The notes under the pieces are model-generated. The model saw only the letters and a program-made list of their open reading frames with translations. It did no database searches and had not been told where the DNA came from. A stretch of DNA of 64,000 bases from UBA7662 sp036787895. Lineage in GTDB: Bacteria > Bacteroidota > Bacteroidia > UBA7662. Below, one piece after another: positions 49,798 to 58,361 of this stretch. The stretch spans positions 342,278 to 406,277 of the forward strand of contig DAIQOK010000001.1 in NCBI GenBank assembly GCA_036787895.1. Direction: 5' to 3'. Both the position numbers and the translations under genes were made by a program. Within the stretch, counting starts at the first letter, position 1. Each line of letters begins with the position of its first letter.

Positions 49798-50631
49798 TTA
49801 TTTCAGTTTGCAACAAAGCCCATAACCAACAATTGGCAGGCCATTTACAGGGTAGGAACCTGAATCATCGTCGAGTTGATTGGCGATTTCGTAACGTTGC
49901 TGTAAAGTCTTCAAGAAACGACTTTCACTAAAAAAGCCGAATGGATAGCTAATTCGCCTGTCTTGTATGCCTTCAGGCAACGGCCCTTTACCATTCCAAC
50001 TAAGTTTGGCGTGGTGTACAGTGAAAATGTCTTGGTCGGCAGCAATCATGCCCAGACGGTTAAATATTAACGTTTTAGCACCCATTCCAATTAATTTCTC
50101 CAGATAAAACCAAGGATCCGGAACGGCTTGTAAAGTGCCAGAGGTATGAACAATATCAAATTGACCCGGAATTGCTTTAATCTCATCAAGATCATCTGAA
50201 AAAAACAACTCTCCCTGGGCAAATTCTGTAAGTAATTGGCCTCTTTTCGCCATTTCAGTCGTTTCGATGACATACCATTCCAGGGAGATTTCTGCCGGCA
50301 ACATGCGCCTGACTTCGAAATAATGCAGGCCACAGGCACCGCCAAAATCGAGTACCTTAAGTTTCTTTTTACCCCTACCTGCTAAAACCTCCTGAATAAT
50401 TCCCTGCATGAGCGCCAATTCCTGAATGCCAATTTTTCTGACATTCGAATTTTGAATGTAGGTCTTCGTCTTTTGGTAAACCACTTCAACTATGGCGTCA
50501 TTCTCATAACCCTTTCGGTTACACTTTTTCAAAGCAGAAGTATAATCCGGATAAACGGTACGGAAGCGGTGATTATCCTTGTATTTAGGATGCAAAAATG
50601 CAGGAAGCAAAGCTTCAATTAAGGCTTTCAT
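49798..50631 (-). CDS. putative methyltransferase, TIGR04325 family
   Basis: The 277-residue protein has a Rossmann motif 'VLDFGGACGLHYFEVRR' for S-adenosylmethionine, 'FDIVHTSGTLQAVPDPWFYL', and a C-terminal 'FSESRFLKTLQQRYEI'. The family is found in surface polysaccharide and LPS gene sets, with unknown acceptors. ATG at 50631 is chosen; the ORF extends 15 codons upstream without family-like sequence. It stands alone here. Confidence 0.8.
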   Translation of the reverse strand: MKALIEALLPAFLHPKYKDNHRFRTVYPDYTSALKKCNRKGYENDAIVEVVYQKTKTYIQNSNVRKIGIQELALMQGIIQEVLAGRGKKKLKVLDFGGACGLHYFEVRRMLPAEISLEWYVIETTEMAKRGQLLTEFAQGELFFSDDLDEIKAIPGQFDIVHTSGTLQAVPDPWFYLEKLIGMGAKTLIFNRLGMIAADQDIFTVHHAKLSWNGKGPLPEGIQDRRISYPFGFFSESRFLKTLQQRYEIANQLDDDSGSYPVNGLPIVGYGLCCKLK

Positions 50632-50767
50632 GGCTAGTTGGATGTTTTCGTTGTCAAGAAAACAAAAACAAGGCAAAATGCAAGGAGCGGGAAAAAATTA
50701 TTCTCATTGGCAGTCAACTGAACACAAATCCTGTCGAGCTTCTATATGATTTGCGGTTGATTTCGGC

Positions 50768-50775
50768 TATTTTTG
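50768..50775 (+). promoter_or_regulatory. -7 box (TATTTTTG) for prfB
   Basis: The octamer matches TAnnTTTG and ends six bases before the prfB ATG, giving a very short leader. Confidence 0.5.
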
Positions 50776-50781
50776 CGGCCT

Positions 50782-51898
50782 ATGAGACTGGAACATTTGG
50801 AAGACTTGAGGGCGCGTGTGAAAGCCCTAAGGGGGTATCTTTGACGTCGATAGCAAAAAGGCCGCTATAGCCGACGTAGAACAACGTGCTGGCGCGCCCG
50901 GATTCTGGGACAATGCCGCCAAAGCCGAACAAATCATGCGCTCCATCAAATTACCCAAGCAGTGGGTGGCTTCTTATGAAGAAGTTGTGGCTGCTTTGGG
51001 TGAGCTGGAAGTATATTATGAGTTTTACCAGGCAGATGAACTGAGCGACGATGAACTCGACGCCCAGTACAAACAAACGGTGACCATTGTCGAAGCCCTG
51101 GAATTCAAAAATATGCTGCGTTCCGAAGAGGACCAGATGAGTGCCGTGCTCACCATTAACTCCGGTGCAGGTGGTACCGAAAGTCAGGACTGGGCTTCCA
51201 TGCTCATGCGTATGTACCTGATGTGGGGCGAAAAACAAGGTTTTACCATACGTGAACTCGAACTCACCGACGGTGAAGAAGCCGGTATCAAGTCGGTTTC
51301 GCTCGAATTCAACGGTGATTTTGCTTACGGTTACCTCAAGGGCGAAAGTGGTGTACACCGTTTGGTGCGCATCTCCCCTTACGATTCGAATGCCAGAAGA
51401 CATACTTCCTTTGCCTCAGTTTACGCCTATCCGTTGATCGACGATAGTATAACCATCGAAATTAATCCCGCTGATATCGAATTCCAAACCTCCCGTTCGG
51501 GAGGTGCGGGCGGTCAGAACGTTAATAAGGTAGAAACCAAAGTACAGCTCACCCACAAACCCACCGGTATTGTGATTGTGTGTCAGGTGGAACGTTCGCA
51601 GGTAGCCAACAAAGAAAGAGCCATGCAGATGCTGAAATCGCAGTTGTATGAGCTCGAAATACGCAAGCAGAACGAAGCCCGCGATGCCATTGAAAGCACT
51701 AAGAAGAAGATAGAATGGGGTTCTCAGATTCGTTCTTATGTGTTACACCCCTACAAACTCATCAAAGACGTCCGCACCGGCCACGAAACCTCGAATGTGC
51801 AGGCAGTACTCGACGGCGAGCTGGACGACTTCATCAAAGCCTATCTGATGGGTGCGAATGAGGGGACGACAGCGGATGTGATGGATGACTTGGATTAA
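50782..51898 (+). CDS. prfB: peptide chain release factor 2, with programmed +1 frameshift
   Basis: Translation starts at ATG 50782, reads 20 codons to TGA (50842-50844) and must skip one base to continue at 50843, giving 371 residues. RF2 terminates at UGA and UAA. The GGQ hydrolysis motif is at residues 243-245 ('GGAGGQNVNKVE'). The stop-codon recognition tripeptide is Ser-Pro-Tyr at 198-200, where E. coli RF2 has Ser-Pro-Phe. A frame that begins at the internal ATG (50936) lacks the first domain and is not the true product. The feature spans both frames. Confidence 0.96.
50831..50844 (+). promoter_or_regulatory. prfB programmed +1 frameshift site
   Basis: GGGGG-TAT-CTT-TGA-C: a Shine-Dalgarno-like AGGGGG sits three bases before the slippery CTT codon, followed by the in-frame TGA and C. 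When RF2 is scarce, ribosomes slip +1 on CTT-T and make full-length RF2. The arrangement is the same as in E. coli prfB. Confidence 0.96.
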
Positions 51899-51913
51899 GA
51901 TTTCCTTTTTTAA

Positions 51914-51979
51914 CACAGAGTTTAGAGAGTTTTTAGAGTTTCGCAGAGCTGTAGCTCTGCGAAACTCTTTTTCTCTGTG
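51914..51979 (+). terminator. long palindrome after prfB, terminator or REP-like element
   Basis: The inner perfect 15-bp stem (51935-51949 with 51954-51968) has a TGTA loop and a following T-run. An outer pair, CACAGAG (51914-51920) and CTCTGTG (51973-51979), extends it. It fills most of the 125-base gap between prfB and the aldehyde dehydrogenase gene. It works as a terminator, but its size and CACAGAG/CTCTGTG ends recall dispersed palindromic elements. Confidence 0.75.
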
Positions 51980-52023
51980 CAATCTGCGTTAAAATACAGC
52001 GAACTCTCCATTATCTTGGATGC

Positions 52024-53427
52024 ATGATTCCGGCGCTGCAGCAATTATTTGATAGTCAGCAAAACAAGGCACTAACTCTCCGAAACAGCACCTACCGGGA
52101 GCGTTTGCAGCATTTGTATGCCTTAAAAGTAGCGTTGTTGCAGTACGAAGCGGAGCTCATCACTGCCATGTATGCCGATTTTCGCAAACCAGCCACAGAA
52201 GTCAAAACCACGGAGTTTGCACTCATCTACAAAGAGCTGCAATGGACCACCGCCCGCTTAAAAAGCTGGATGAAACCGAAAAAAGTGGATTCATCCTTCC
52301 CTTATATGCTCGGTAAAAGTGAATTGTACCGGGAGCCGAAAGGTAGAACGCTCATCATCAGTCCCTGGAACTTCCCGATTCAATTGGCCATTATTCCGCT
52401 GATTGGCGCCATAGCCGGTGGAAATACCGTCATCCTCAAGCCCTCGGAACTCACCCCCAACACCAGTGCAGTACTTGAAAAAATGTTGCACAGCGCCTTC
52501 AAAAGCGAACATATATGCGTGGTGCCGGGAGATGCTGCTCTAGCAACCAGCTTGCTTGCGTTGCCATTTGACCATATCTTTTTCACTGGTTCAACTGCTG
52601 TCGGCAAATTGGTCATGGAAGCTGCTTCCAAAAATTTAAGCGAAATCACCCTGGAGCTGGGTGGCAAATCGGCCACCATCATCGAAGAATCGGCAGCTTT
52701 ACAGGATGCGGTTGAAAAGCTGATCTGGGCCAAAACCTTAAATGCCGGTCAGAGTTGTGTAGCACCTGATTATGTGCTGATCAACCAGGACATGATTCCG
52801 TTGTTCACTGAAAAACTCCAAAGCGCGTATACGACCATGTTTCCCTATGAAAGCTGGAAAACGGGCATGTGTAGTATAGTGAACCAACGGCATTTTGAGC
52901 GGCTCAACGCGCTTATCACAGATGCTTTGGCCAAAGGCGCCACGCTTGCTTTTGGTGGTGGCAAGGATGAAAACACTCGCACACTAGAATTTACGGTGCT
53001 TACCGGTGTAAACCGCGACATGAAAATCATGCAGGAAGAGATTTTTGGTCCGATAGTGCCCCTTTTAGGCTACCGCCAGCTCAATGATGCCATTAATGAA
53101 GTGAATGCCCATGACAAACCGTTGGCACTTTATCTCATTACCAAAAACAACTATGTCATTCAAAAGGTAAAAGCCGAAACCAGCTCTGGTGCTTTGACTA
53201 TCAACGATTATCAAGTACATTTTACCAATCCAAACCTACCTTTTGGCGGTTTGAATCAAAGTGGTATTGGGAAATACCACGGTAAATACAGTTTTGATAC
53301 TTTTACCCATGAAAAAGCCATATTCAGGCAGCTAGGCTGGATTAATGTCAACAAACTCCTCTATCCACCCATGGGTAAAATGGGACAAAAAACGATTTGG
53401 CTGCTCGAAAAAATATTCAAAAGATGA
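52024..53427 (+). CDS. aldehyde dehydrogenase, class 3 type
   Basis: The 467-residue NAD(P)-dependent enzyme has 'SPWNFPIQLAIIPLIGAIAGGN', split in the usual position, general base Glu211 ('ELGGKS') and nucleophile Cys245 ('NAGQSCVAPDY'). The C-terminal 'YPPMGKMGQKTIWLLEKIF' fits the short class 3 group that oxidises medium-chain or aromatic aldehydes. Substrate is not certain. It overlaps csaA by 4 bp. Confidence 0.92.
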   Translation: MIPALQQLFDSQQNKALTLRNSTYRERLQHLYALKVALLQYEAELITAMYADFRKPATEVKTTEFALIYKELQWTTARLKSWMKPKKVDSSFPYMLGKSELYREPKGRTLIISPWNFPIQLAIIPLIGAIAGGNTVILKPSELTPNTSAVLEKMLHSAFKSEHICVVPGDAALATSLLALPFDHIFFTGSTAVGKLVMEAASKNLSEITLELGGKSATIIEESAALQDAVEKLIWAKTLNAGQSCVAPDYVLINQDMIPLFTEKLQSAYTTMFPYESWKTGMCSIVNQRHFERLNALITDALAKGATLAFGGGKDENTRTLEFTVLTGVNRDMKIMQEEIFGPIVPLLGYRQLNDAINEVNAHDKPLALYLITKNNYVIQKVKAETSSGALTINDYQVHFTNPNLPFGGLNQSGIGKYHGKYSFDTFTHEKAIFRQLGWINVNKLLYPPMGKMGQKTIWLLEKIFKR

Positions 53428-53759
53428 GTGAAATCAGTTGGGCCGATTTTGAAAAAGTAGAAATACGCACCGGAACCATCATTGCAGCTACCGACTTTCC
53501 GGAAGCACGTAAGCCGGCTTATAAACTGGCCATCGACTTTGGAGAGTTAGGCATCAAAAAATCATCGGCGCAAATCACAGCCCATTATCCCAAAGAAGCG
53601 CTGGTAGGTAAACAAATTGTGGCCGTGGTCAACTTCCCGCCCAAACAAATTGGCCCATTTCTTTCAGAATGTTTGGTTTTGGGGGCTATTCAGGAAGATG
53701 GCAGTGTGGTTGTTTTGCAAACGGAGCAAGACGTTAAAAACGGCTTGCGTATTGCGTAA
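53424..53759 (+). CDS. csaA: CsaA-type tRNA-binding/chaperone protein
   Basis: The 111-residue OB-fold protein has 'WADFEKVEIRTGTII', 'KPAYKLAIDFGELG', 'QITAHYP' and 'VNFPPKQIGPFLSE', all characteristic of CsaA. Members bind tRNA or act as export chaperones. ATG at 53424 overlaps the aldehyde dehydrogenase stop (ATGA). It converges with the YHS gene. Confidence 0.93.
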   Translation: MSEISWADFEKVEIRTGTIIAATDFPEARKPAYKLAIDFGELGIKKSSAQITAHYPKEALVGKQIVAVVNFPPKQIGPFLSECLVLGAIQEDGSVVVLQTEQDVKNGLRIA

Positions 53760-53774
53760 TGATCTTTGGTCAAG

Positions 53775-54251
53775 CTATTTTAGTAAGTGCCCCTGTTCGA
53801 AGCGCTGCCAGTTGATATCAGCTTGTTTTTTAAGCTTTGCTTCATTCTTATTCCATGAAACTAGTGTATTGGTAAAATATTTATTATAGAACAAATAGGT
53901 TTTACCATCAATGACTTTAAAGGTTTCCGGGTCGATTTCCACTTTTTCGCCATAATCTCCCATAGCAAAAGCACACCAGCCCCCATAAGCTGGGGCATAT
54001 TTGGCGGGATTAGCTTCAAAAAGAGCTTTGTGGCGTGTATTTTCAAACCAATACACCGCTCCCTCGTATTTGGCTGTGATGGAGGCTTTTCCTTTAACCG
54101 CTTTGTTTTGGCTTTGATAGGCTACCGGATCGTAACCTTCAATGGCTAAGTTTTGTTTATCTACATTTAGTCGTTGTGCTAAAACATCCGTAACATGAAC
54201 GAGAGAAAACAAACTAAAAGTGAGTACAAACAGAAGAAGACCGGATTTCAT
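53775..54251 (-). CDS. secreted YHS-domain protein
   Basis: The 158-residue protein has a signal peptide (cut near 'VLAQ', residue 26) and a YHS-like core 'LAIEGYDPVAYQSQNKAVKG' with 'YWFENTRHKALFEANPAKYAPAYGGWCAFAM'. YHS domains are thought to bind metals, often copper. The Cys and the aromatic residues are conserved. It sits 22 bp after the T9SS protein gene on the same strand and may be cotranscribed. Confidence 0.88.
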   Translation of the reverse strand: MKSGLLLFVLTFSLFSLVHVTDVLAQRLNVDKQNLAIEGYDPVAYQSQNKAVKGKASITAKYEGAVYWFENTRHKALFEANPAKYAPAYGGWCAFAMGDYGEKVEIDPETFKVIDGKTYLFYNKYFTNTLVSWNKNEAKLKKQADINWQRFEQGHLLK

Positions 54252-54273
54252 GGGGGATCGTTTAAAAATGGAT

Positions 54274-55296
54274 CTAATTGTGAATCAAAAGCTTTTGAAA
54301 GCCGGATTTTTCGCTATTACCAATGAAATAGAGGCCATTCTTCATTGATGGCAATACAAACATTAAATTGTCGTCTTGCTTTTCTATTGGCTGTAGGATA
54401 CTCATCCTTTGACCATGTATATTTCTGATTTCCCAGCCCGAATTTGGTAAATCGGCACCCCTTACAGTACAAGACGAAGTTGCAGGCTGCGGAAATACAG
54501 TAAAGAGGGCTGGCTTTTTCAGCTCAGCAAAAGAAGTAGATAAACCGCCGGAAATTTGGGCCTGATAAATTTCTTTTGTTGTCATATTCTGTACAAAAAC
54601 CACCACACGTAATTGATTAATGTCTTTGATTTTTTGCAGCTTCCAATTCAAGCTGAGACTATCATTTCCTCCCCATGCTGTATTCATCAATCGGTATCCA
54701 CCTGCTTCAGGCAATATTTTGCGCATCACAAACGAATAACTCGTGAGGCTGTTCGCACCCGGGCTGGCTGCATAACTGCTTTTTTGCACTAAATCCTCCA
54801 CAACTACCACAAACAAGCGTAAGGAATCGGTACCATTTTGTGCGGCCAAAGAATTGGCCTGTACTTTTACAAACAAACTATCTGAACGTAGCTCAAAATC
54901 GGACAAGTTCAAGGAATAAGTCACATCTACAATTGATCTTTGGTTAAAACGTCCTTGCATTTGACTGGTAAAGGTGGAAGTAGTTGCCCGGTATTGATTG
55001 CCATCCATTATCGAATGAGGCACCCCATTTACACCGTAAAAAGCTGTTCTAGCATTCGCGTCAGTTGGATTTTCAAGATGCATAGAATCGAGATAGGGAA
55101 AGCTGGTGTGGTAGGCAATCACGGCTGTCTGACTCGGGTTATTACGTCCAAATTGGTAAACCGACGGGGTACTGACGGCACAAGGTGGGCAACCAGAATT
55201 GGTGAATTGTTCAATAAGAACTGTCCTGCCTTGCTGCTGTGCAGCCAGTGAGACACTCCATAACAGGCTAAATGTGAATACGGCGTAAAACTTCAT
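54274..55296 (-). CDS. thioredoxin-like secreted protein with T9SS sorting domain
   Basis: The 340-residue protein has a signal peptide (about 19 residues), a thioredoxin-like domain with Cys36-x2-Cys39 ('NSGCPPCAV') resembling Omp28-related proteins, a middle beta domain, and a C-terminal region from about residue 265 ('FTVFPQPATSSCTV', 'MKNGLYFIGN...FQKLLIHN') typical of type IX secretion cargo. It is probably exported to the surface or medium. Its promoter region contains two Crp-like palindromes. Confidence 0.82.
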   Translation of the reverse strand: MKFYAVFTFSLLWSVSLAAQQQGRTVLIEQFTNSGCPPCAVSTPSVYQFGRNNPSQTAVIAYHTSFPYLDSMHLENPTDANARTAFYGVNGVPHSIMDGNQYRATTSTFTSQMQGRFNQRSIVDVTYSLNLSDFELRSDSLFVKVQANSLAAQNGTDSLRLFVVVVEDLVQKSSYAASPGANSLTSYSFVMRKILPEAGGYRLMNTAWGGNDSLSLNWKLQKIKDINQLRVVVFVQNMTTKEIYQAQISGGLSTSFAELKKPALFTVFPQPATSSCTVRGADLPNSGWEIRNIHGQRMSILQPIEKQDDNLMFVLPSMKNGLYFIGNSEKSGFQKLLIHN

Positions 55297-55338
55297 GTCG
55301 TTTTTTTTTCAAAACAACAACCTTTCTCTTCGTGGAGA

Positions 55339-55354
55339 TGTCGGACAACCGACA
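55339..55354. promoter_or_regulatory. Crp-geometry palindrome, site 1
   Basis: TGTCGGACAACCGACA is a perfect inverted repeat TGTCG-N6-CGACA. Spacing and length equal those of CRP/FNR-family operators (TGTGA-N6-TCACA). It lies 42 bp from the T9SS gene start. Confidence 0.6.
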
Positions 55355-55395
55355 AAACTGCATTTCATGCTCAGGTTTTTTTAAAAAACCACGAG

Positions 55396-55411
55396 TGTCG
55401 TCAAGCCGACA
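55396..55411. promoter_or_regulatory. Crp-geometry palindrome, site 2
   Basis: TGTCGTCAAGCCGACA has the same TGTCG-N6-CGACA half-sites as site 1, 57 bp apart centre to centre. It lies 45 bp before the DoxX-like gene. Both sites are followed by AAAAC on the plus strand. Confidence 0.6.
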
Positions 55412-55456
55412 AAACACTTCAACAAGCCATTCCACTTTTGTAAAAATTAAAAATCT

Positions 55457-55882
55457 ATGCGAAAGTTAACTTTCCTGCAAATCACCGACAGTTTGGTCAG
55501 ATTAATCTGTGCCGTAATTCTTTTACAAACCCTATATTTTAAATTCGGTGCTGCACCTGAATCGGTCTATATATTCGAAACCATGGGTTTAGGAACTGTT
55601 GGCCGCATTGGCACTGGCATCTTGGAATTATTTGCCAGTATTGGGCTCTTTTTTGGCCCTAGTAAATTTTGGGGCGCTGCTTTGGCATGCGGCCTTATGG
55701 CTGGTGCCCTTTTATCCCACCTTACTTTGTTAGGAATTTCTGTTTTGGGAGATGGTGGCAAACTGTTCACTTTGGCGATATTGGTCTTTGTTGGTAGTTC
55801 CTACTTAATGTTCCGGTATTTTCCAGGTTCTGATGCTGAAAAACTGCTCGCTACGTTTCTGTTAAAACAAAAAAAACATTGA
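55457..55882 (+). CDS. DoxX-family membrane protein
   Basis: The 141-residue protein has four hydrophobic segments and the DoxX pattern: 'LVRLICAVILLQTLYFKFG', 'GTGILELFASIGLFFG', 'WGAALACGLMAGALLSHLTLLG', and 'FTLAILVFVGSSYLMFRY' (each taken in part). DoxX members are linked to redox stress or quinol handling. It diverges from the T9SS protein gene, sharing the double-palindrome intergenic region. Confidence 0.82.
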   Translation: MRKLTFLQITDSLVRLICAVILLQTLYFKFGAAPESVYIFETMGLGTVGRIGTGILELFASIGLFFGPSKFWGAALACGLMAGALLSHLTLLGISVLGDGGKLFTLAILVFVGSSYLMFRYFPGSDAEKLLATFLLKQKKH

Positions 55883-55946
55883 TTTATAGTAAAAACATCT
55901 GATAATCAATATTTACCGTACTTAACAGCTCTTACTTTTATAAACT

Positions 55947-56465
55947 ATGCCGGATGTAGCACTTGAAAAACTTAAATTAGCCCTCCAGGAACAATTAGAA
56001 ACACTTCATTTTGTTATTGAAAAACTGGATGAATCAAGTTACAAAAATCCGCAGCCTTTACTTTCTGGCAGCGCCATTGGCAAACACATCCGGCATATTC
56101 TTGAACTTCTCGAAGAACTACTTACCGGCTATGAAATAGGTAGTATAAATTACGACAACCGCAAAAGATCCTTATTGCTTGAAAATTTACCGGAAGCGGC
56201 AATCAATAAAATCAAAGAATGTCACCACAAAATTGAAGCGCTAACCGACGATAAAAAACTAGTATTGGGTGAATTATGTGGAACAACTAAAGCAGATACA
56301 ATAACTTTAGTAACAAGCCTCAATCGCGAACTTATTTACAACATTGAACATGCAGTACATCACATGGCTATTATTCAAATTGCCATTAAAGCGAATAATC
56401 TGGTAGATTTGCCAGCCCATTTTGGTCTGGCCTACAGTACGCTCAAACATCAAATGAAAGGCTGA
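55947..56465 (+). CDS. DinB-like four-helix protein
   Basis: The 172-residue protein is mostly helical, with 'IGKHIRHILELLEELL' and 'YNIEHAVHHMAIIQIA' carrying the three His expected for the metal site of the DinB/YfiT superfamily. These proteins include metal-dependent hydrolases and thiol transferases; the reaction here is unknown. It overlaps the NRDE gene by one base. Confidence 0.78.
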   Translation: MPDVALEKLKLALQEQLETLHFVIEKLDESSYKNPQPLLSGSAIGKHIRHILELLEELLTGYEIGSINYDNRKRSLLLENLPEAAINKIKECHHKIEALTDDKKLVLGELCGTTKADTITLVTSLNRELIYNIEHAVHHMAIIQIAIKANNLVDLPAHFGLAYSTLKHQMKG

Positions 56466-57187
56466 TGTGTACAGTAAGTTATGTGCCTTTGAGTGGCAAA
56501 CATTTTATTCTCACTTCGAACAGAGATGAAAAATCTTTACGGGAAGACGCTTTAAATCCGCGACGATATTTATACAAAGGCGAAAGTCTATACTACCCCA
56601 AAGACCCTGAAGGCGGTGGCACCTGGTTTCTGACTTCATCGAGAGGAATTACATTGTGCCTGCTCAATGGTGCATTTGAAGCCCACCAACGTTCGACCAG
56701 TTATAGGATGTCGCGAGGGCAGTTGCTACTGCAATTTTTTGACTTTGCTTCTACTGATGCTTTTCTAACTGCAGTTGATTTACATCACATCGAACCCTTC
56801 ACCCTTTTGGTAGCCGATTCAACCGGCTCATCACTGCGATTTTTTGAATTACGTTGGGACGGTTCAAAGAAATACGTTTCGGAACGCGATGGCCAGCAAG
56901 CTGGCATTTGGTCTTCCGTGACTTTATATGACAAACAAACTATCGAAAAACGACAGGCGTTATTTGCGTGTTGGTTGGCTGAAAACGAAATAATCAGTGC
57001 CGAAGACCTACTCAATTTTCATCGTTTTGGTCAGACTGAATTGGCCGTCGATGGATTTGTGATTAACAGAAATAACAAAGTTAAAACCCGCAGTATCAGT
57101 TGCGTAGAGCGTGACGAGAACTGGTTTGTAATGCATCATCTCCGATTGTCGGATGAATCCACACAAACGATACGACTGGTATTATGA
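56465..57187 (+). CDS. NRDE-family protein (TANGO2-like)
   Basis: The 240-residue protein begins 'MCTVSYVPL' and carries 'TSNRDEKSLR', the Asn-Arg-Asp-Glu signature, and 'EGGGTWFLTSSRG'. It has the Ntn-hydrolase-like start with Cys2. Animal TANGO2 affects lipid and haem handling; the bacterial role is unsettled. It lies between the DinB-like and ATP-grasp genes with 1- and 4-bp overlaps. Confidence 0.88.
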   Translation: MCTVSYVPLSGKHFILTSNRDEKSLREDALNPRRYLYKGESLYYPKDPEGGGTWFLTSSRGITLCLLNGAFEAHQRSTSYRMSRGQLLLQFFDFASTDAFLTAVDLHHIEPFTLLVADSTGSSLRFFELRWDGSKKYVSERDGQQAGIWSSVTLYDKQTIEKRQALFACWLAENEIISAEDLLNFHRFGQTELAVDGFVINRNNKVKTRSISCVERDENWFVMHHLRLSDESTQTIRLVL

Positions 57188-58266
57188 AAACTAAAACGCC
57201 ACGCACCTGGCACCGTTGGTTATATTTTGAATACTGGCCCGTTTGGCTGTTTTATTTGCCGACCATCCCCTATTATCTACTTTTAGCAATCAAAAGCAGA
57301 TCCTTGCTCTACTTTACGGCTGCTAATCCGGGCATTGAACATGGCGGTTTTTTTGGTGAATCCAAAGCTGCAATACTAAGTAAAATCCCAATCGATTTTA
57401 AAGCAAAAACTTGCCATTTTAAGAAAGAAACAGTTGTTAAGGATTTATTCAAGATCTTATCACAGGCCAAGCTGAACTGGCCACTGGTTTGCAAACCAGA
57501 CAATGGTGAACGTGGCTTTCAAGTCGCGGTGGTTTATCGCCCTGTCGAACTTCTACAACATATCAAAATAATCAAGGGTGATTATATAATACAGGAGTTT
57601 ATCGATTATCCCATCGAATTGGGAATATTTTACCATCGTTTTCCAAGCGGCAAAAGTGGCATATCATCCATGGTCCAAAAGTCGTTTTTGACTATAACCG
57701 GCGATGGCAACAAAAATGTGCGTACATTAATGCAGGAAAGTCTGAGAGGTTTGCTTCAGATAAAACGCTTTGAAGCAGAAAAGCCTGAAATTCTACTTCA
57801 AATTCCTGAAAACGGAGAAAATGTCATACTAGAACATATTGGCAATCATTGTAAAGGGACAAAATTTCTGGATGCCAATCACTTGATAACACCTACTCTA
57901 GTGACGGTTTTTGATATGATAGCCGAGCAAATGAAAGGCATAAATTATGGCCGATTCGATTTGAAAGTAAATTGTTTGGAAGATTTATATGCCGGCAAAA
58001 ACATTCGCATACTTGAATTTAATGGTGCCACTTCCGAAGTAGCCCACATTTACCAGCCCGGATATCCGATCTTCAAGGCATATAAAGACGTTTTCTTTCA
58101 TATGCTCCTTTTGCAACGAATCAGCCTTCATTTACATAATAATGCAGTTCCTTTCAGTGCCTTTTGGCCTTTTGTTTCGCAAATGTGGCAGTATGCTTTC
58201 CATAAAAAGCATCTTAGACGAGCTAGTGCCATTCAAACACCGGAATTATTGGAAATATGCTTATAA
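57184..58266 (+). CDS. membrane-anchored ATP-grasp ligase-like protein
   Basis: The 360-residue protein has an aromatic-rich hydrophobic segment (about residues 14-36), then an ATP-grasp fold: 'WPLVCKPDNGERGFQVAVV', 'YIIQEFIDYPIELGIFY', and the metal-binding 'NYGRFDLKVN...ILEFNGATSE' near residue 260-285. It resembles D-Ala-D-Ala ligase-like proteins, but its substrate is unknown. It is translationally coupled to the NRDE gene. Confidence 0.75.
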   Translation: MKTKTPRTWHRWLYFEYWPVWLFYLPTIPYYLLLAIKSRSLLYFTAANPGIEHGGFFGESKAAILSKIPIDFKAKTCHFKKETVVKDLFKILSQAKLNWPLVCKPDNGERGFQVAVVYRPVELLQHIKIIKGDYIIQEFIDYPIELGIFYHRFPSGKSGISSMVQKSFLTITGDGNKNVRTLMQESLRGLLQIKRFEAEKPEILLQIPENGENVILEHIGNHCKGTKFLDANHLITPTLVTVFDMIAEQMKGINYGRFDLKVNCLEDLYAGKNIRILEFNGATSEVAHIYQPGYPIFKAYKDVFFHMLLLQRISLHLHNNAVPFSAFWPFVSQMWQYAFHKKHLRRASAIQTPELLEICL

Positions 58267-58361
58267 AAACACTGGATTTTCTTACTTCTTACGAAGTACG
58301 TATAATTATTATTTTTAAATTTCCTTTATTCATAATCTTATTGGCTAGGCCATCCTGATGT

